Below, in pieces: positions 45,188 to 54,510 of a DNA stretch of 64,000 bases. Each line of letters begins with the position of its first letter. Positions within the stretch are counted from its first letter, which is position 1. Source of the stretch: Spirosoma endophyticum (GTDB taxonomy: Bacteria > Bacteroidota > Bacteroidia > Cytophagales > Spirosomataceae); contig NZ_FOLQ01000006.1 of NCBI RefSeq assembly GCF_900112365.1, positions 1-64,000 of the forward strand, written 5' to 3'. The position numbers were made by a program, and so were the translations under genes. The notes under the pieces were generated by a model. It searched no databases, had not been told where the DNA came from, and saw only the letters and a program-made list of their open reading frames with translations.

Positions 45188-46957
45188 TTACCGAATAATG
45201 CGCACTTCCTTGGGACCACTTATATCTGACTGGATTTTGCCGTTCGCCAACTTCGTATGCTTCACTTTTACCAGACCGTAGGGCGTAGGAAAACTGCCCT
45301 CGGCAAAGGTCAGATCTTCCAGATGGGGGGTCACTTTAATGGCTTTACAACCCGGCTCAACCACGCTGATACCCAGTACGTGTTCTGTCAGCCAGGGTGT
45401 TGGACCCGATGCCCAACCGTGCGACAGACTATGCCGAAAACCAACGTAGCAATACGCCCCGCAATCACCGTGGATGTCTTTTTTACCCTCGGTCACCAGT
45501 TCGTCAATGCGCCCGGCATTCTTCACCCAATCCAGATTAAAATCCTCCCAGAACGTAGTAGCGCCTAAGTCGAGCATGCCGCCCCAGAACTCCCGAATAT
45601 TAGCCAGGGCACCTTTATAATCGCCTGCTTTTGCTTTAGCCTGGAGCATATAATACCCATAAAATGTCGAGAAATTATGCGCCCCATCCACGGCCAGCAC
45701 GTCCCTGTTAGCTTTTTGGGCCGGTACCAAACCCGATAAGGCCAGCAGAGCCGCTCCCTGTTTCGACTTATTAGGATCGGGCACATACTGTTTCAGGCGG
45801 GCTACGGCTTCATTACATCTCTTCGCCGTTTCCGGATCATTAAGCACACGGCACAGATCGGCACCAGCGCTTAACGACATCACCATCATCGACTGCAATC
45901 CGGCGTGAATGCCTTTGGTATTTTCACTCGAAGGCCAATCCAGAAAGCGCGTACCGTCCAATTTTTCGCTGTTTTTCTCATCAATCTTCTCGATAAGTAA
46001 CTTCAGCAAACTGGCTAAATACGCTTTCTGTTGCTTCAGATACGCCAGATTGCCATTGTGCATATACCAGTCCCGCTGAATGAGAATCCACCACATCGAA
46101 TACGTACTGATGCCGTTCATCCAGCCGGGCAGGGGAGTAATGTCGCGCGCCAGATCGAGACTTTTAGGCACTACGTCATTGTAGCCGAAGACAGCGTTGA
46201 TGGTCGATACTTCGGGGTGCATATCGCCCACCCATACCAGCCGGTCGCGTTTGATGCCGTCCCAGAGGTAGTCCTGCATGTTGAGGTGAACGGTGTAGGC
46301 GCCGGTTGCCCAGATTTTATTCAACAACGTATCGCTGCTGTGAAAAGAACCGAGGTAAGGAATATCACGGAAGGTAAAAATGGCCCGTACTTCTTTGAGC
46401 AGCAGTTCGGTATCCGCATCGATCAGGTCAATACGTACAAACCGGAAGCCCGTATTCCCGATTTCCAGCTTTCCCAGCCACGGCACCTGCACGACCATAT
46501 CCCGAATGGCGTGGTCGTTGGTGGCGTTTTGTTTGGGCTCGATATCCGCCATAGCCTCGCTGGCCGACTCCCCAAACCGAATTCGAACCGTGATGGGCTT
46601 GCTGACTTTCCACTGCCCCGTCACTACTTGCAGACCGCCGTGGAGTTCTTTGCCAAAATCCAGCAACAGACTGGGCTTGCCAGCCGCATCGCTTTTGAGT
46701 GAGCAAACACCCTGCCCCGACAGATCAGCCTGCCCATTACCGGGTTTTAGTAATTGCTCCGCATTTGTAATCGAACCCGTACGCCAAAGAATTTTTACGG
46801 GAGCCAGAAACCGCCGGACGGTGGCTTCCGTCTGGGCTGTCTGAGCGCGAGTCTGATCAAAAATGGGCGGCAGTTGGGCCCGAGTAGATTGGCTAAAAAT
46901 TAAGAGCGTAAATATGACCCGGAAGGCCGGACCAAAGCGCAAAAATGAAGAGTTCAT
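45188..46957 (-). CDS. Alpha-L-rhamnosidase-like (GH78-type) secreted glycosidase
   Basis: This protein is about 589 aa from ATG 46957, which opens a signal peptide (MNSSFLRFGPAFRVIFTLLI, cut near TRAQ); an in-frame ATG lies further up at 46990. A beta-sandwich N-terminal part (SLLLDFGKELHGGLQVVTG) leads to an (alpha/alpha)6 barrel with DYLWDGIKRDRLVWVGDMHP, matching the GH78 motif DGxxRxRxxWxGD that holds the general acid, and TTFWEDFNLDWVKN. The C-terminal strand domain reads PGCKAIKVTPHLEDL. It should release terminal rhamnose or a related sugar. It is not next to a SusC/SusD pair; the cytochrome/beta-helix pair follows upstream. Confidence 0.82.
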   Translation of the reverse strand: MNSSFLRFGPAFRVIFTLLIFSQSTRAQLPPIFDQTRAQTAQTEATVRRFLAPVKILWRTGSITNAEQLLKPGNGQADLSGQGVCSLKSDAAGKPSLLLDFGKELHGGLQVVTGQWKVSKPITVRIRFGESASEAMADIEPKQNATNDHAIRDMVVQVPWLGKLEIGNTGFRFVRIDLIDADTELLLKEVRAIFTFRDIPYLGSFHSSDTLLNKIWATGAYTVHLNMQDYLWDGIKRDRLVWVGDMHPEVSTINAVFGYNDVVPKSLDLARDITPLPGWMNGISTYSMWWILIQRDWYMHNGNLAYLKQQKAYLASLLKLLIEKIDEKNSEKLDGTRFLDWPSSENTKGIHAGLQSMMVMSLSAGADLCRVLNDPETAKRCNEAVARLKQYVPDPNKSKQGAALLALSGLVPAQKANRDVLAVDGAHNFSTFYGYYMLQAKAKAGDYKGALANIREFWGGMLDLGATTFWEDFNLDWVKNAGRIDELVTEGKKDIHGDCGAYCYVGFRHSLSHGWASGPTPWLTEHVLGISVVEPGCKAIKVTPHLEDLTFAEGSFPTPYGLVKVKHTKLANGKIQSDISGPKEVRIIR

Positions 46958-47040
46958 TGGAAAGAGTACGTGTAGAATCGTTTTGACCACAAAGACAAAA
47001 CGAGTAGAGCAGTAAAAATTACTTGAAAGCTGTCGTGGTG

Positions 47041-48087
47041 CTACTTCATTTCTTTGATCCAGGCACGTAGCAGTTCCAGGCTTTCGGGCTGAATGGTTTT
47101 GCGGCCAAGTTCGGGCATCATCTCGCCGGGGTCCGTCGAATTCAGACGGTAAATCAGGATGGATTCATCGGGCTTGCCCGGTACAATATCGAACGGATGA
47201 CCACCTGATCCGCGCCCGGCTGCAACAGGTGTTTTCAGGACTCCTAGGGCCGTTGGATCGGTCTCCGAAACGCTCAGATTTAAGCCTGACGTCATGGCTG
47301 GACCTTTGGGATTATGGCAATGCGCGCAGTTGATGTCGAGCCACGCCCGCGCCCGGTCGTTAATTGATCCCGTTTCGGGTTTGTTCCAGACGGGCGTTTT
47401 GGGGCAGTTTTCTAAAGCGGGTAAGCTCGTCAGCATATCACTACGTTGCCAGTGCGTCAGCTGGTTTTCCCTAGCGTTGACCCCACTCCCACCGTATACC
47501 AGTTCGCCGTTGAGTTGCCGCACCGACGGTCCAATGGGCGTCATGACCTCATTGCGATTATGACATCCTTTACACTGATTCAGGTTGGGAATGGAGTAGG
47601 CATGTTGGCGAGTTTGCCCCTGTCCATCCACGTAACGAACCGTTTTGGTATTGCCCGCAACCTCCAGCAAGGCGTCGGTTTGTTCGTCATTCCATACGTA
47701 ATCGAACGCTTTCCAGCCTTCTGGCTGGTGAACCAGCAGCCGTGTTTCCATTAATCGGCGTCCTTTAGCGGGATCTCGAAAATCATTCGGGAAATAGAAC
47801 GTTTTGATCAATGTCGTGCCAACCGGGAAGTTAAGCACTGCCGAGTCGTTGTACGCCACCGCCTGACCAGCGGGTAATTTTACAAAGCGCAGTTTCTCGG
47901 CATAATCCGAAAATAAGGGTGTGTTGAGCACGTAAGGAACGACCCCGGCCGCTGGTTGCTGATCAGCTAATTTGCCGCTAAAAAACCCATAATCCGATAG
48001 TTTTTCGGGAATAGCCGCCGTTCGCCAGCTAACCAACGTTAGCCACAATACGGGTAGTAGCAAGCTCCAAAGCAGGTAAGTACGCAT
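47041..48087 (-). CDS. SO2930-family diheme c-type cytochrome
   Basis: This 348-aa protein has an N-terminal hydrophobic segment (LLWSLLLPVLWLTLVSW) and two covalent heme sites, CKGCH at 172-176 and CAHCH at 254-258. Its overall pattern (LSDYGFFSG, YVLNTPLFSDYAEKLRFVKL, FPVGTTLIKTFYFP) fits the TIGR03806/SO2930 family. It should act in electron transfer in the periplasm. The gene follows a beta-helix gene of the TIGR03805 type after 4 bases, a pairing known for these two families. The physiological role is unknown. Confidence 0.88.
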   Translation of the reverse strand: MRTYLLWSLLLPVLWLTLVSWRTAAIPEKLSDYGFFSGKLADQQPAAGVVPYVLNTPLFSDYAEKLRFVKLPAGQAVAYNDSAVLNFPVGTTLIKTFYFPNDFRDPAKGRRLMETRLLVHQPEGWKAFDYVWNDEQTDALLEVAGNTKTVRYVDGQGQTRQHAYSIPNLNQCKGCHNRNEVMTPIGPSVRQLNGELVYGGSGVNARENQLTHWQRSDMLTSLPALENCPKTPVWNKPETGSINDRARAWLDINCAHCHNPKGPAMTSGLNLSVSETDPTALGVLKTPVAAGRGSGGHPFDIVPGKPDESILIYRLNSTDPGEMMPELGRKTIQPESLELLRAWIKEMK

Positions 48088-48091
48088 TCTT

Positions 48092-49300
48092 TTAACGAGC
48101 GCTCGTGACGGTTTTCAGTGGCTCCAGTTGGCAATTAAAGGGAATCGCATCGAAAGAAACGTTTTTGAATTCACGACCGGCATCGAGGTTGACAATGCTC
48201 TGATTTTTATTGTTTCGGATGCAGATACGCTTGTCGGCCAGTGGTTTTCCGTCCTTATCGAACGTAGCAGGATCGGCAATGCCATCGTAGAGAATGTGCG
48301 GCACATCCTGACCCGTTTTCAGAATTGACTCAAAGATTTTGCCGTATCGACCGCGCGAACTAGCGGGGCCGGGTTTCCGCTCATACACGTTATCATGAAT
48401 GGAAACCGCCGTCGAAAATGGGTAATACGCTTTGTCCTTAATGGGCAGCTCGGTAATCAGATAACTAATGATTCCCGTACTGACGCTTTGATTGCGAATA
48501 AACCGATTGTTGAACACCTCCACCCCATTTGCAGCCAGAATCAGTAAGCCAGTTCCATCTGATACGCTCGCAACAATATTACCAGCGGGTGCAAAGTTTG
48601 GCAGATTATTGTCGTGAACGTAGTTGTTGAATACCCGCACATTACCGCCCTGTTTCTGCACCAGATCAGGTAGATCGAAAACCAGAATACCGCCCGTATT
48701 GTCGTAGGCTTCGTTATCGAATACATCGGCATTGCGTGAATTTTCGATCTCGATGCCTGCTACGTTGTGATAGGCTTTACTCTTTTTCACAACGATTCCG
48801 CGCGACTGTCCAACGTAAATACCCGCGTCGGAGGCCCCAATGGCCGTGCATCCGTCAATCACTACGTTGTCGCACTGCACGGGATAGAGACCATAGCCGC
48901 CGTTCTCGGCTTTGGGTGGCCCCGTCCATTCAACCTTCACGTTTCGGAACGTAATGCCTTTCACGTTCATGGTTTTAATCCCATCTCCTTTTGTGTCCTG
49001 AACGGTCAGGTTTTCGATGACAATCTCTTCGGCATTAGACACACGTAAACCTTCAGCACCGTCGGTCTGGCCTTTGAAACTCAAGATGGTTTTGTCGATA
49101 CCCTTCCCCCGGATGACAATGCGCTTTTTATCCTCCAGCGATAGACTCCCCGTGAACGTAAACGTCCCCTGATCGAGGTCAACGGTCCCGCCATTCTCGA
49201 CCATGATCAACCGGGTTTGGTAGCGTTTCTGGACGTCGGCCTGCGCCCAGCTTTTTGTGCAGAACAGGCAGGCGATCAGGAGTAAAAGGTACAGTTTCAT
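48092..49300 (-). CDS. Parallel beta-helix repeat protein (TIGR03805-like)
   Basis: This 402-aa secreted protein has the signal peptide MKLYLLLLIACLFCTKSWAQ. The body is built of beta-helix rungs: IVIENLTVQDTKGDGIKTMN, GITFRNVKVEWTG, VVIDGCTAIGASDAGIYVGQ, GIEIENSRNADVFDN. It forms a two-gene unit with the diheme cytochrome downstream, the arrangement seen for TIGR03805/TIGR03806 families. No catalytic residues can be pointed to; binding or processing of a polysaccharide-like ligand is an inference from the fold. Confidence 0.85.
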   Translation of the reverse strand: MKLYLLLLIACLFCTKSWAQADVQKRYQTRLIMVENGGTVDLDQGTFTFTGSLSLEDKKRIVIRGKGIDKTILSFKGQTDGAEGLRVSNAEEIVIENLTVQDTKGDGIKTMNVKGITFRNVKVEWTGPPKAENGGYGLYPVQCDNVVIDGCTAIGASDAGIYVGQSRGIVVKKSKAYHNVAGIEIENSRNADVFDNEAYDNTGGILVFDLPDLVQKQGGNVRVFNNYVHDNNLPNFAPAGNIVASVSDGTGLLILAANGVEVFNNRFIRNQSVSTGIISYLITELPIKDKAYYPFSTAVSIHDNVYERKPGPASSRGRYGKIFESILKTGQDVPHILYDGIADPATFDKDGKPLADKRICIRNNKNQSIVNLDAGREFKNVSFDAIPFNCQLEPLKTVTSAR

Positions 49301-49570
49301 GGATGTCTGGATTTAGGAATAATAGCAGAGTAAATATAAATCATGTTACGAGACTTTGTGGCTATTGTTAATAGTTCTGCTAGATTGAACCGTAAAGAAA
49401 GAAAGTCTCATACCTCACAAAACATTTATTTTAGTTGGAAAACAAGCACTTTTCAAATAGATTCTTCGCTCCTATTCGGGGTCTGCAAAATCATCAATAA
49501 ATTGCCAGTGTAAAAATCATCTTTTACATAGTGTAAGCCCATCTCTATTCTCTTAAGAAACCAATCGTTT

Positions 49571-51490
49571 ATGAGACAAATCAGTACGTTATTATTCTGT
49601 CTTCTCTGTTCATCAACAATCTACGCCCAGAAATCCTATTACGGCACCGAAGAGAAGTGGCCAGAACAGGATACAGCCCGCAAATTTTACACCGTGAAAG
49701 GTGAGCGGCATGGCATCAGTTATTTCAAAAAACACCAGTTCAAAGACGTTCAGTATCAACCAGGCACAACGCTCACCTTCGATACGTATCATACACCCGA
49801 TGTGATCTATAGCTGGTACCGAAAATGGGCCGAGCAGTATCCAAATCTGATTGATTTATACGAAGTTGAGAAGAGTTACGAAGGCCGCCCGATTCTGCAA
49901 ATGACGCTGACGAACAAGAAAACGGGCAAACACACCGATAAGCCCGCTGCGTACTTTGAAGGAGGCCGCCACAGTGGCGAAGTGACCAGCAGCGAAGCGG
50001 TTTTCTGGCTAACGAAACATCTGCTGGACAATTACGGCAAAGACCCCGCCATCACAAAACTGCTGGACACCAAGTCGATTTATCTACGGCCGGAAAACAA
50101 CCCGGATGGGGCCAATATGTATTTGTATACGGCGCAACGCAACCGCAGTTCGCTACGTCCCCACGACGACGATCGAGACGGACTTTTTGACGAAGATTCG
50201 GAAGATGACTTCGATGGCGATGGCATCATTTACCAGATTCGCAAAAAGGCGACGACGAAAGAAGAGCTGGAGAAAGCCGACTACGTATTGAACCCTAAAG
50301 ACAAATCGGGTCGGTTGATGAAACGCGTTCAGCCGGGGCAGGGCGATTATTTTGTGTATACTGAAGGCATTGATAATGACGGTGATGGCAAATACAATGA
50401 AGATGGCATCGGCGGTTTAGATAACCACCGCAATTACCCGGAAAACTGGCGACCCGATCAGGGGGGCGACTTCACCGGCCGGGGGTATACGCAAGGGGGT
50501 GCCAGCGAGTATCCGCTCAGCGAAACCGAAACCCGCGCAACCTACGTCTGGCTGATGGGGCACCCGAATATTACGGTGGTAAACTCGATGGATACGAGCG
50601 TACCGATGCACCTGCGGCCACCGTCCACGTCGTCGAGCGCCGAGAGCATGTTCCCGCCCGATCTGGCGATCTACAAGCACATGGACAGTCTGGGGCTATC
50701 GTTTACGGGCTATCCGTGGGCGGGCGATGTGTATGAAACCTACAATACCCGTAACAAGATCAACCGTTTCACGGGCGAACCATCCAAACCAACGCCTTTA
50801 TTCGGACATGGTCCCGATTTCGGTTATTTTCAGTACGGTGCGGTCTGGTACGGCGATGAACTCTGGAACAACGGCGCCATGAAAGATTACGACGGCGACG
50901 GCGACCGTGACGATTACGATGGCCTGATGTGGGACGATGAAGCGAACGGCAAACGGGGATTCAAGCCCTGGACAAAAATGACGCATCCACAGTTAGGGGC
51001 CGTAGAGATCGGTGGATTTAACCCCAAATTTTTCTCGCAGAATGGACCGGCCTGGCAATTGGAAACCTGGATCTCGAAGGAGTCCATGTTCAACCTGGCG
51101 ATGGCCAAAGAACTGCCTCAAATTGACCTGACCGACGTAACGGTGAAGGCGCTGGCGAATAACGAATATGAAGTGAAAGCCACCTGGACCAACTCGGGCA
51201 AACTGCCGGTGGCCCTGGAACAGGCAAAGCGGGTTAAGATGGTTCAGGAAGATCGCGTTACGTTAGACATCGATAAAGCCTTGCTGAAAGGGTTCAAAGA
51301 GGCCAAAGTGATGATCACGCAGCCGGAGCTGGTTGACAAAACCATTTATGCGGGCTATACGAAAGTTGGCGAGAAAAAGGAAGCTGTCTTCCACGTCAAA
51401 CTTAACCAGCCGGGGCCAATCAAAGCGAAAGTCAAACTGCTCTCAACGCGCGGTGGTTATAAAGAAAAGGAAATCACGATTGGAAAATGA
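49571..51490 (+). CDS. Secreted M14-family zinc carboxypeptidase with calcium-loop insertions
   Basis: This 639-aa exported peptidase has signal peptide MRQISTLLFCLLCSSTIYAQ. The M14 zinc ligands start with H134 and E137 in FEGGRHSGEVTS, followed by LRPENNPDG and DNHRNYPENW (substrate-binding Asn/Arg region). Unusual Asp-rich segments read DDDRDGLFDEDSEDDFDGDG (about 197-220), IDNDGDGKYNEDG (about 272-284) and DYDGDGDRDDYDG in the second half, like EF-hand or thrombospondin-3 calcium loops. A beta-sandwich-like domain ends the protein. It probably trims peptides outside the cell and needs calcium for stability (inference). It is followed by a strong bidirectional terminator. Confidence 0.88.
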   Translation: MRQISTLLFCLLCSSTIYAQKSYYGTEEKWPEQDTARKFYTVKGERHGISYFKKHQFKDVQYQPGTTLTFDTYHTPDVIYSWYRKWAEQYPNLIDLYEVEKSYEGRPILQMTLTNKKTGKHTDKPAAYFEGGRHSGEVTSSEAVFWLTKHLLDNYGKDPAITKLLDTKSIYLRPENNPDGANMYLYTAQRNRSSLRPHDDDRDGLFDEDSEDDFDGDGIIYQIRKKATTKEELEKADYVLNPKDKSGRLMKRVQPGQGDYFVYTEGIDNDGDGKYNEDGIGGLDNHRNYPENWRPDQGGDFTGRGYTQGGASEYPLSETETRATYVWLMGHPNITVVNSMDTSVPMHLRPPSTSSSAESMFPPDLAIYKHMDSLGLSFTGYPWAGDVYETYNTRNKINRFTGEPSKPTPLFGHGPDFGYFQYGAVWYGDELWNNGAMKDYDGDGDRDDYDGLMWDDEANGKRGFKPWTKMTHPQLGAVEIGGFNPKFFSQNGPAWQLETWISKESMFNLAMAKELPQIDLTDVTVKALANNEYEVKATWTNSGKLPVALEQAKRVKMVQEDRVTLDIDKALLKGFKEAKVMITQPELVDKTIYAGYTKVGEKKEAVFHVKLNQPGPIKAKVKLLSTRGGYKEKEITIGK

Positions 51491-51543
51491 TCGAAGTCGT
51501 CTGATTACGAAGCTGTAGACAGACATTTTCCTCTATTGCTGTT

Positions 51544-51593
51544 AATAATAAAGCCAACCAGGGATCGAGCGATCCCTGGTTGGCTTTATTATT
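51544..51593. terminator. Bidirectional terminator between convergent genes
   Basis: The arms 51544-51566 and 51571-51593 are perfectly complementary over 23 bp with a GAGC loop and have A/T runs at both ends. The hairpin lies between the stop codons of the M14 peptidase (plus) and the receiver protein (minus) and fits rho-independent termination in both directions. Confidence 0.85.
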
Positions 51594-51619
51594 TTATGAT
51601 GGTACACCACACGTCGAGG

Positions 51620-52030
51620 TTAAGCCGTAGCGGTTAACACCCATTGCTGGCTTAGGGATTGGGCCATGCGGGATAAGTCATCATACGTAGTGGGCTTAGT
51701 TAAAAAGCCATTCGCTCCCGCGGTCAGGCTTTTTTGGCGGTCCAGTTCATTGGATGACGTAGTGAAAATCACCACCGGGATTTGCGTAAAAGAGGGTGTA
51801 CTACGTAGTTGCCGGAGTAGCTCGAAGCCATTCAACCCTGGCATATTAAGATCCAGTAAAATCAGCTTGGGTAACCCACCACTATCCTTTAGTTCGGCTA
51901 AAAGCTGCTCACCATTATTAAGCGTCAACACCGTTACTGCGGGACCGATATCCTCAAATGCCGACCGAACAAAAAGACGATCATCTTCGTCGTCATCAAC
52001 AAACCAAACTGCGGGTACCCTGGCTGGCAT
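51620..52030 (-). CDS. Stand-alone receiver-domain response regulator
   Basis: This 136-aa single REC domain has the acidic cluster VWFVDDDEDDRLFV, phospho-acceptor Asp 60 in LILLDLNMPGLNGFE, the TTS switch and Lys in NGFLTKPTTYDDL. The pattern (DDDEDD, RQLRSTPSFTQIPVVIFT) is that of Rcp1-like response regulators common in Cytophagales. No kinase is adjacent. It is divergent from the GNAT gene at 52141 and convergent with the peptidase. Confidence 0.92.
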   Translation of the reverse strand: MPARVPAVWFVDDDEDDRLFVRSAFEDIGPAVTVLTLNNGEQLLAELKDSGGLPKLILLDLNMPGLNGFELLRQLRSTPSFTQIPVVIFTTSSNELDRQKSLTAGANGFLTKPTTYDDLSRMAQSLSQQWVLTATA

Positions 52031-52140
52031 GGAAGAAAAATAAACTGGCTAAACGGCCTGAATGAGTAACAACCCAAAGCGAGTGGGTGTTTAGAAAAGA
52101 ATTGACTATAAATTGGCAGGGCAGATAAGATAACAAAACT

Positions 52141-52605
52141 ATGCTCCAGAGCCTTACTTTCCGGCTTGCCACAAAAGACGACCTCGTTGCCATTGTCCGA
52201 ATGCTGTCAGATGATACGCTTGGCTCATCACGGGAAAAGTCTGACGAAGTTATTTCCGACAACTACGTAGCGGCCTTTGCGCGAATCGAGCAAGATCCGA
52301 ATCAGGAATTGACCGTTGCCGAAATGAATGGCGACATGGTGGCGACATTTCAGCTAACCTTTATTCAATACCTAACGTATCAGGGAGGAATGCGGGCGCA
52401 AATGGAGGCCGTACGCACAAATTCAGCGTATCGTGGGCAAGGCATTGGCACCAAAGTATTTGCCTATGCTGTTAACCGGGCCCGAGAAAAAGGATGTCAT
52501 TTACTGCAACTCACGTCGGACAAACGACGACCAGACGCCATTCGGTTTTATGAATCACTGGGGTTTACGGCGACTCACGAAGGTATGAAGCTCAAACTGG
52601 ATTGA
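52141..52605 (+). CDS. GNAT-family N-acetyltransferase
   Basis: This 154-aa cytoplasmic acetyltransferase has the acetyl-CoA site AVRTNSAYRGQGIGTKVFAY (RGQGIG), followed by LLQLTSDKRRPDAIRFYESL. The N-terminal LATKDDLVAIVRMLSDD is typical of the fold. The substrate is unknown. It is convergent with the SDR gene, with only 21 bases between stop codons. Confidence 0.88.
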   Translation: MLQSLTFRLATKDDLVAIVRMLSDDTLGSSREKSDEVISDNYVAAFARIEQDPNQELTVAEMNGDMVATFQLTFIQYLTYQGGMRAQMEAVRTNSAYRGQGIGTKVFAYAVNRAREKGCHLLQLTSDKRRPDAIRFYESLGFTATHEGMKLKLD

Positions 52606-52626
52606 AAGCCAGTACAGCTAATTCAC

Positions 52627-53475
52627 TTACACGTAGGCTAAACTCTTCTGCCAGAGCCAGTCAGCATTAGCCTCGGTAACGTCCCGGTTAGTGGTTGCTT
52701 TAGGACGACTGTCGGCAAAATAACCACCGTCATTCTGTTCTCCAATGGCTTTGAGGGGAGCCGAGGCCAGAAAAACCGTGGTTTTAGCGCCTGCTTCCGG
52801 CGTGCGCATAAACGGAGTTGCCAGCCACAGCATCTTGCCAAAAAAACCCGGTGCATCACCGCCAAAATTAGTCTTAACTACTCCAGGATGAACAGCATAC
52901 GCCCGAATGCCCGTACCGGCAAATTGTCGGGCGGCTCCTTTGGCGAATAACAGATTGGCCAGTTTATCATCTCCGTACGCCGAAAGCAAGGATAAATCGG
53001 TAATTCGCCGAAAAAAGCGGGCTTTACTACCCAAGGCATGCGCGGCCGATGACAGACTGATGATACGCACGTCGCCGGTTTTGGCAGCTGTCTTTTTCAA
53101 TAAATCCGTCAGATGGTACGTCAGTCGAAAATGGCCGATGTGGCTGGCATAGAACGATTTTTCGATCCCGTCTTCTGTAAAGTCAAGCGTAGACGGCGTG
53201 TAACCAGCATTATTGATGAGCACATCTACCGCTGAATAATGGGCAGTAATATAATCGGCTGCCTGACGTATCGACCCAGCATCACCAAGATCAGCGGTTA
53301 CCAGATCAACCCGCACGTCGGGATTTTCCTGTTGCACCTCAGCCTGAGCAGCCTGTCCTTTCTGCTGGTTGCGGCACAGTAATATCAGGTCAAACGAGCG
53401 GTTGGCAAGCGCCCTGGCCGTGGCCAGTCCCAACCCTGAATTGGCCCCTGTAATCAAGGCGACTTTATTGTTCAT
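52627..53475 (-). CDS. Short-chain dehydrogenase/reductase (SDR)
   Basis: This 282-aa cytoplasmic NAD(P)-dependent oxidoreductase has the dinucleotide motif TGANSGLG (9-16), the RNQQKG region favouring NADP, DVLINNAG, the catalytic Ser in ISLSSAAHALG, and YxxxK as YGDDK in LLSAYGDDKLANLLFAKG. This resembles the retinol-dehydrogenase-like SDR subgroup. The physiological substrate cannot be told. It lies 27 bases downstream of the following hypothetical gene. Confidence 0.9.
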   Translation of the reverse strand: MNNKVALITGANSGLGLATARALANRSFDLILLCRNQQKGQAAQAEVQQENPDVRVDLVTADLGDAGSIRQAADYITAHYSAVDVLINNAGYTPSTLDFTEDGIEKSFYASHIGHFRLTYHLTDLLKKTAAKTGDVRIISLSSAAHALGSKARFFRRITDLSLLSAYGDDKLANLLFAKGAARQFAGTGIRAYAVHPGVVKTNFGGDAPGFFGKMLWLATPFMRTPEAGAKTTVFLASAPLKAIGEQNDGGYFADSRPKATTNRDVTEANADWLWQKSLAYV

Positions 53476-53502
53476 CTGGTAAATTGAGTGTAATCACCCC
53501 GA

Positions 53503-54315
53503 TCACTTATCCGTAATCGCGATCGTAATGTCATGGGGCGCAACTTCATCGCCACCAAAATATGGGTAGAGCAAATAGCGCTGTGTGCTTTCGACAAGCG
53601 TACAACCGCGGGCAATAACGGTTTGTTGCCCCTGAAAGGTGAAAACGTAATTTCCGCCCACAATACTGAGCTGATAGTCGTAGGCCGTGTTTAGAAGCGC
53701 CACGCCCAACTCCTGCGAGACCCGTTCGCCGTTGCGGTAGCAGTAGGCATATATCCGCAAGGCGTTGTCACGCCAGTTCCAGCCGAACCGGGCGCTGGCG
53801 ATACTGTGGTGCGTATTACAATCAGAAAAACCATAAAGCTTGTTGATGTCGTTTTGATTTTCAGGCGATTGACTGGTATAGATAGCTGAATTATCGAACG
53901 TAGCGCTAAAGGAAAGCGTCGTTTTAGGCGTAAAAACCAACGCACTTTGATCGCAGTATTGCTGACCAGCCCTGATTCGATAAATAATGGGAGCCACTAC
54001 GTAAGATGAGCCATTTTTTACAAACACGTTTGCGCCCGTTCCAGAAAATTGGATAATGCCGCCCCTGTAGATAATCTGTTTAGCCTGGGCTGTATGGGTC
54101 GAAACGGTAATAATATGGCCAGCATTGATCGTGACCAGATAGTCAATCGTTGGCAGGCGATTGCACGACCAGGTAGCCGGATTAGTCCAATCACCCGACT
54201 GAACAGATTCGCAGTTGCCATCACTCGACTTAACGTAGTGGCTATTCGCTACAGAACTGCGTGTAGCAGTCTGCGTAAGCAGTAAAACAAGCAGGATGTA
54301 GAGAAACGGGTGCAT
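53503..54315 (-). CDS. Hypothetical exported protein with a G8-like N-terminal region
   Basis: This protein is about 271 aa from ATG 54315 (54318 or 54363 are possible); the chosen start opens the signal MHPFLYILLVLLLTQTATRS. The mature N-terminus reads GDWTNPATWSCNRLPTIDYL followed by VTINAGHIITVSTHTAQAKQ, a pattern common in Bacteroidota cell-surface proteins (G8-like beta strands). The C-terminal half (SARFGWNWRDNALRIYAYCY, then a strand-rich end) has no family I recognise. It has four or more Cys residues, consistent with an exported protein. The function is unknown. Confidence 0.6.
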   Translation of the reverse strand: MHPFLYILLVLLLTQTATRSSVANSHYVKSSDGNCESVQSGDWTNPATWSCNRLPTIDYLVTINAGHIITVSTHTAQAKQIIYRGGIIQFSGTGANVFVKNGSSYVVAPIIYRIRAGQQYCDQSALVFTPKTTLSFSATFDNSAIYTSQSPENQNDINKLYGFSDCNTHHSIASARFGWNWRDNALRIYAYCYRNGERVSQELGVALLNTAYDYQLSIVGGNYVFTFQGQQTVIARGCTLVESTQRYLLYPYFGGDEVAPHDITIAITDK

Positions 54316-54460
54316 CATGCGGGCATTTATCGGTGAAGATAGATAGGTTCGTCCGATGCTCAACAGGACGTGACATAGGATGCTCGAATTTGAATGCTTC
54401 CTATTCCATTTGCTTATCCCTCATTCCGATTTATGATGAGTGTGGCCGCAACCAGGTCCC

Positions 54461-54468
54461 TACATTTG
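54461..54468 (+). promoter_or_regulatory. Candidate -7 box for the ferredoxin reductase/ferredoxin unit
   Basis: TACATTTG matches TAnnTTTG exactly, 42 bases upstream of the ATG at 54511. The spacing would leave a short leader. No clear -33 TTG was found. Confidence 0.5.
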
Positions 54469-54510
54469 TGACGTACTGTGATGCGCTAGTTGTGTCACGG
54501 CTACCACCAC

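Noticed and set aside
46031-46702. A 223-codon plus-strand open frame
   Set aside because: It is wholly antisense to the rhamnosidase-like gene, whose protein has clear family motifs; the antisense product has no domain or signal character.
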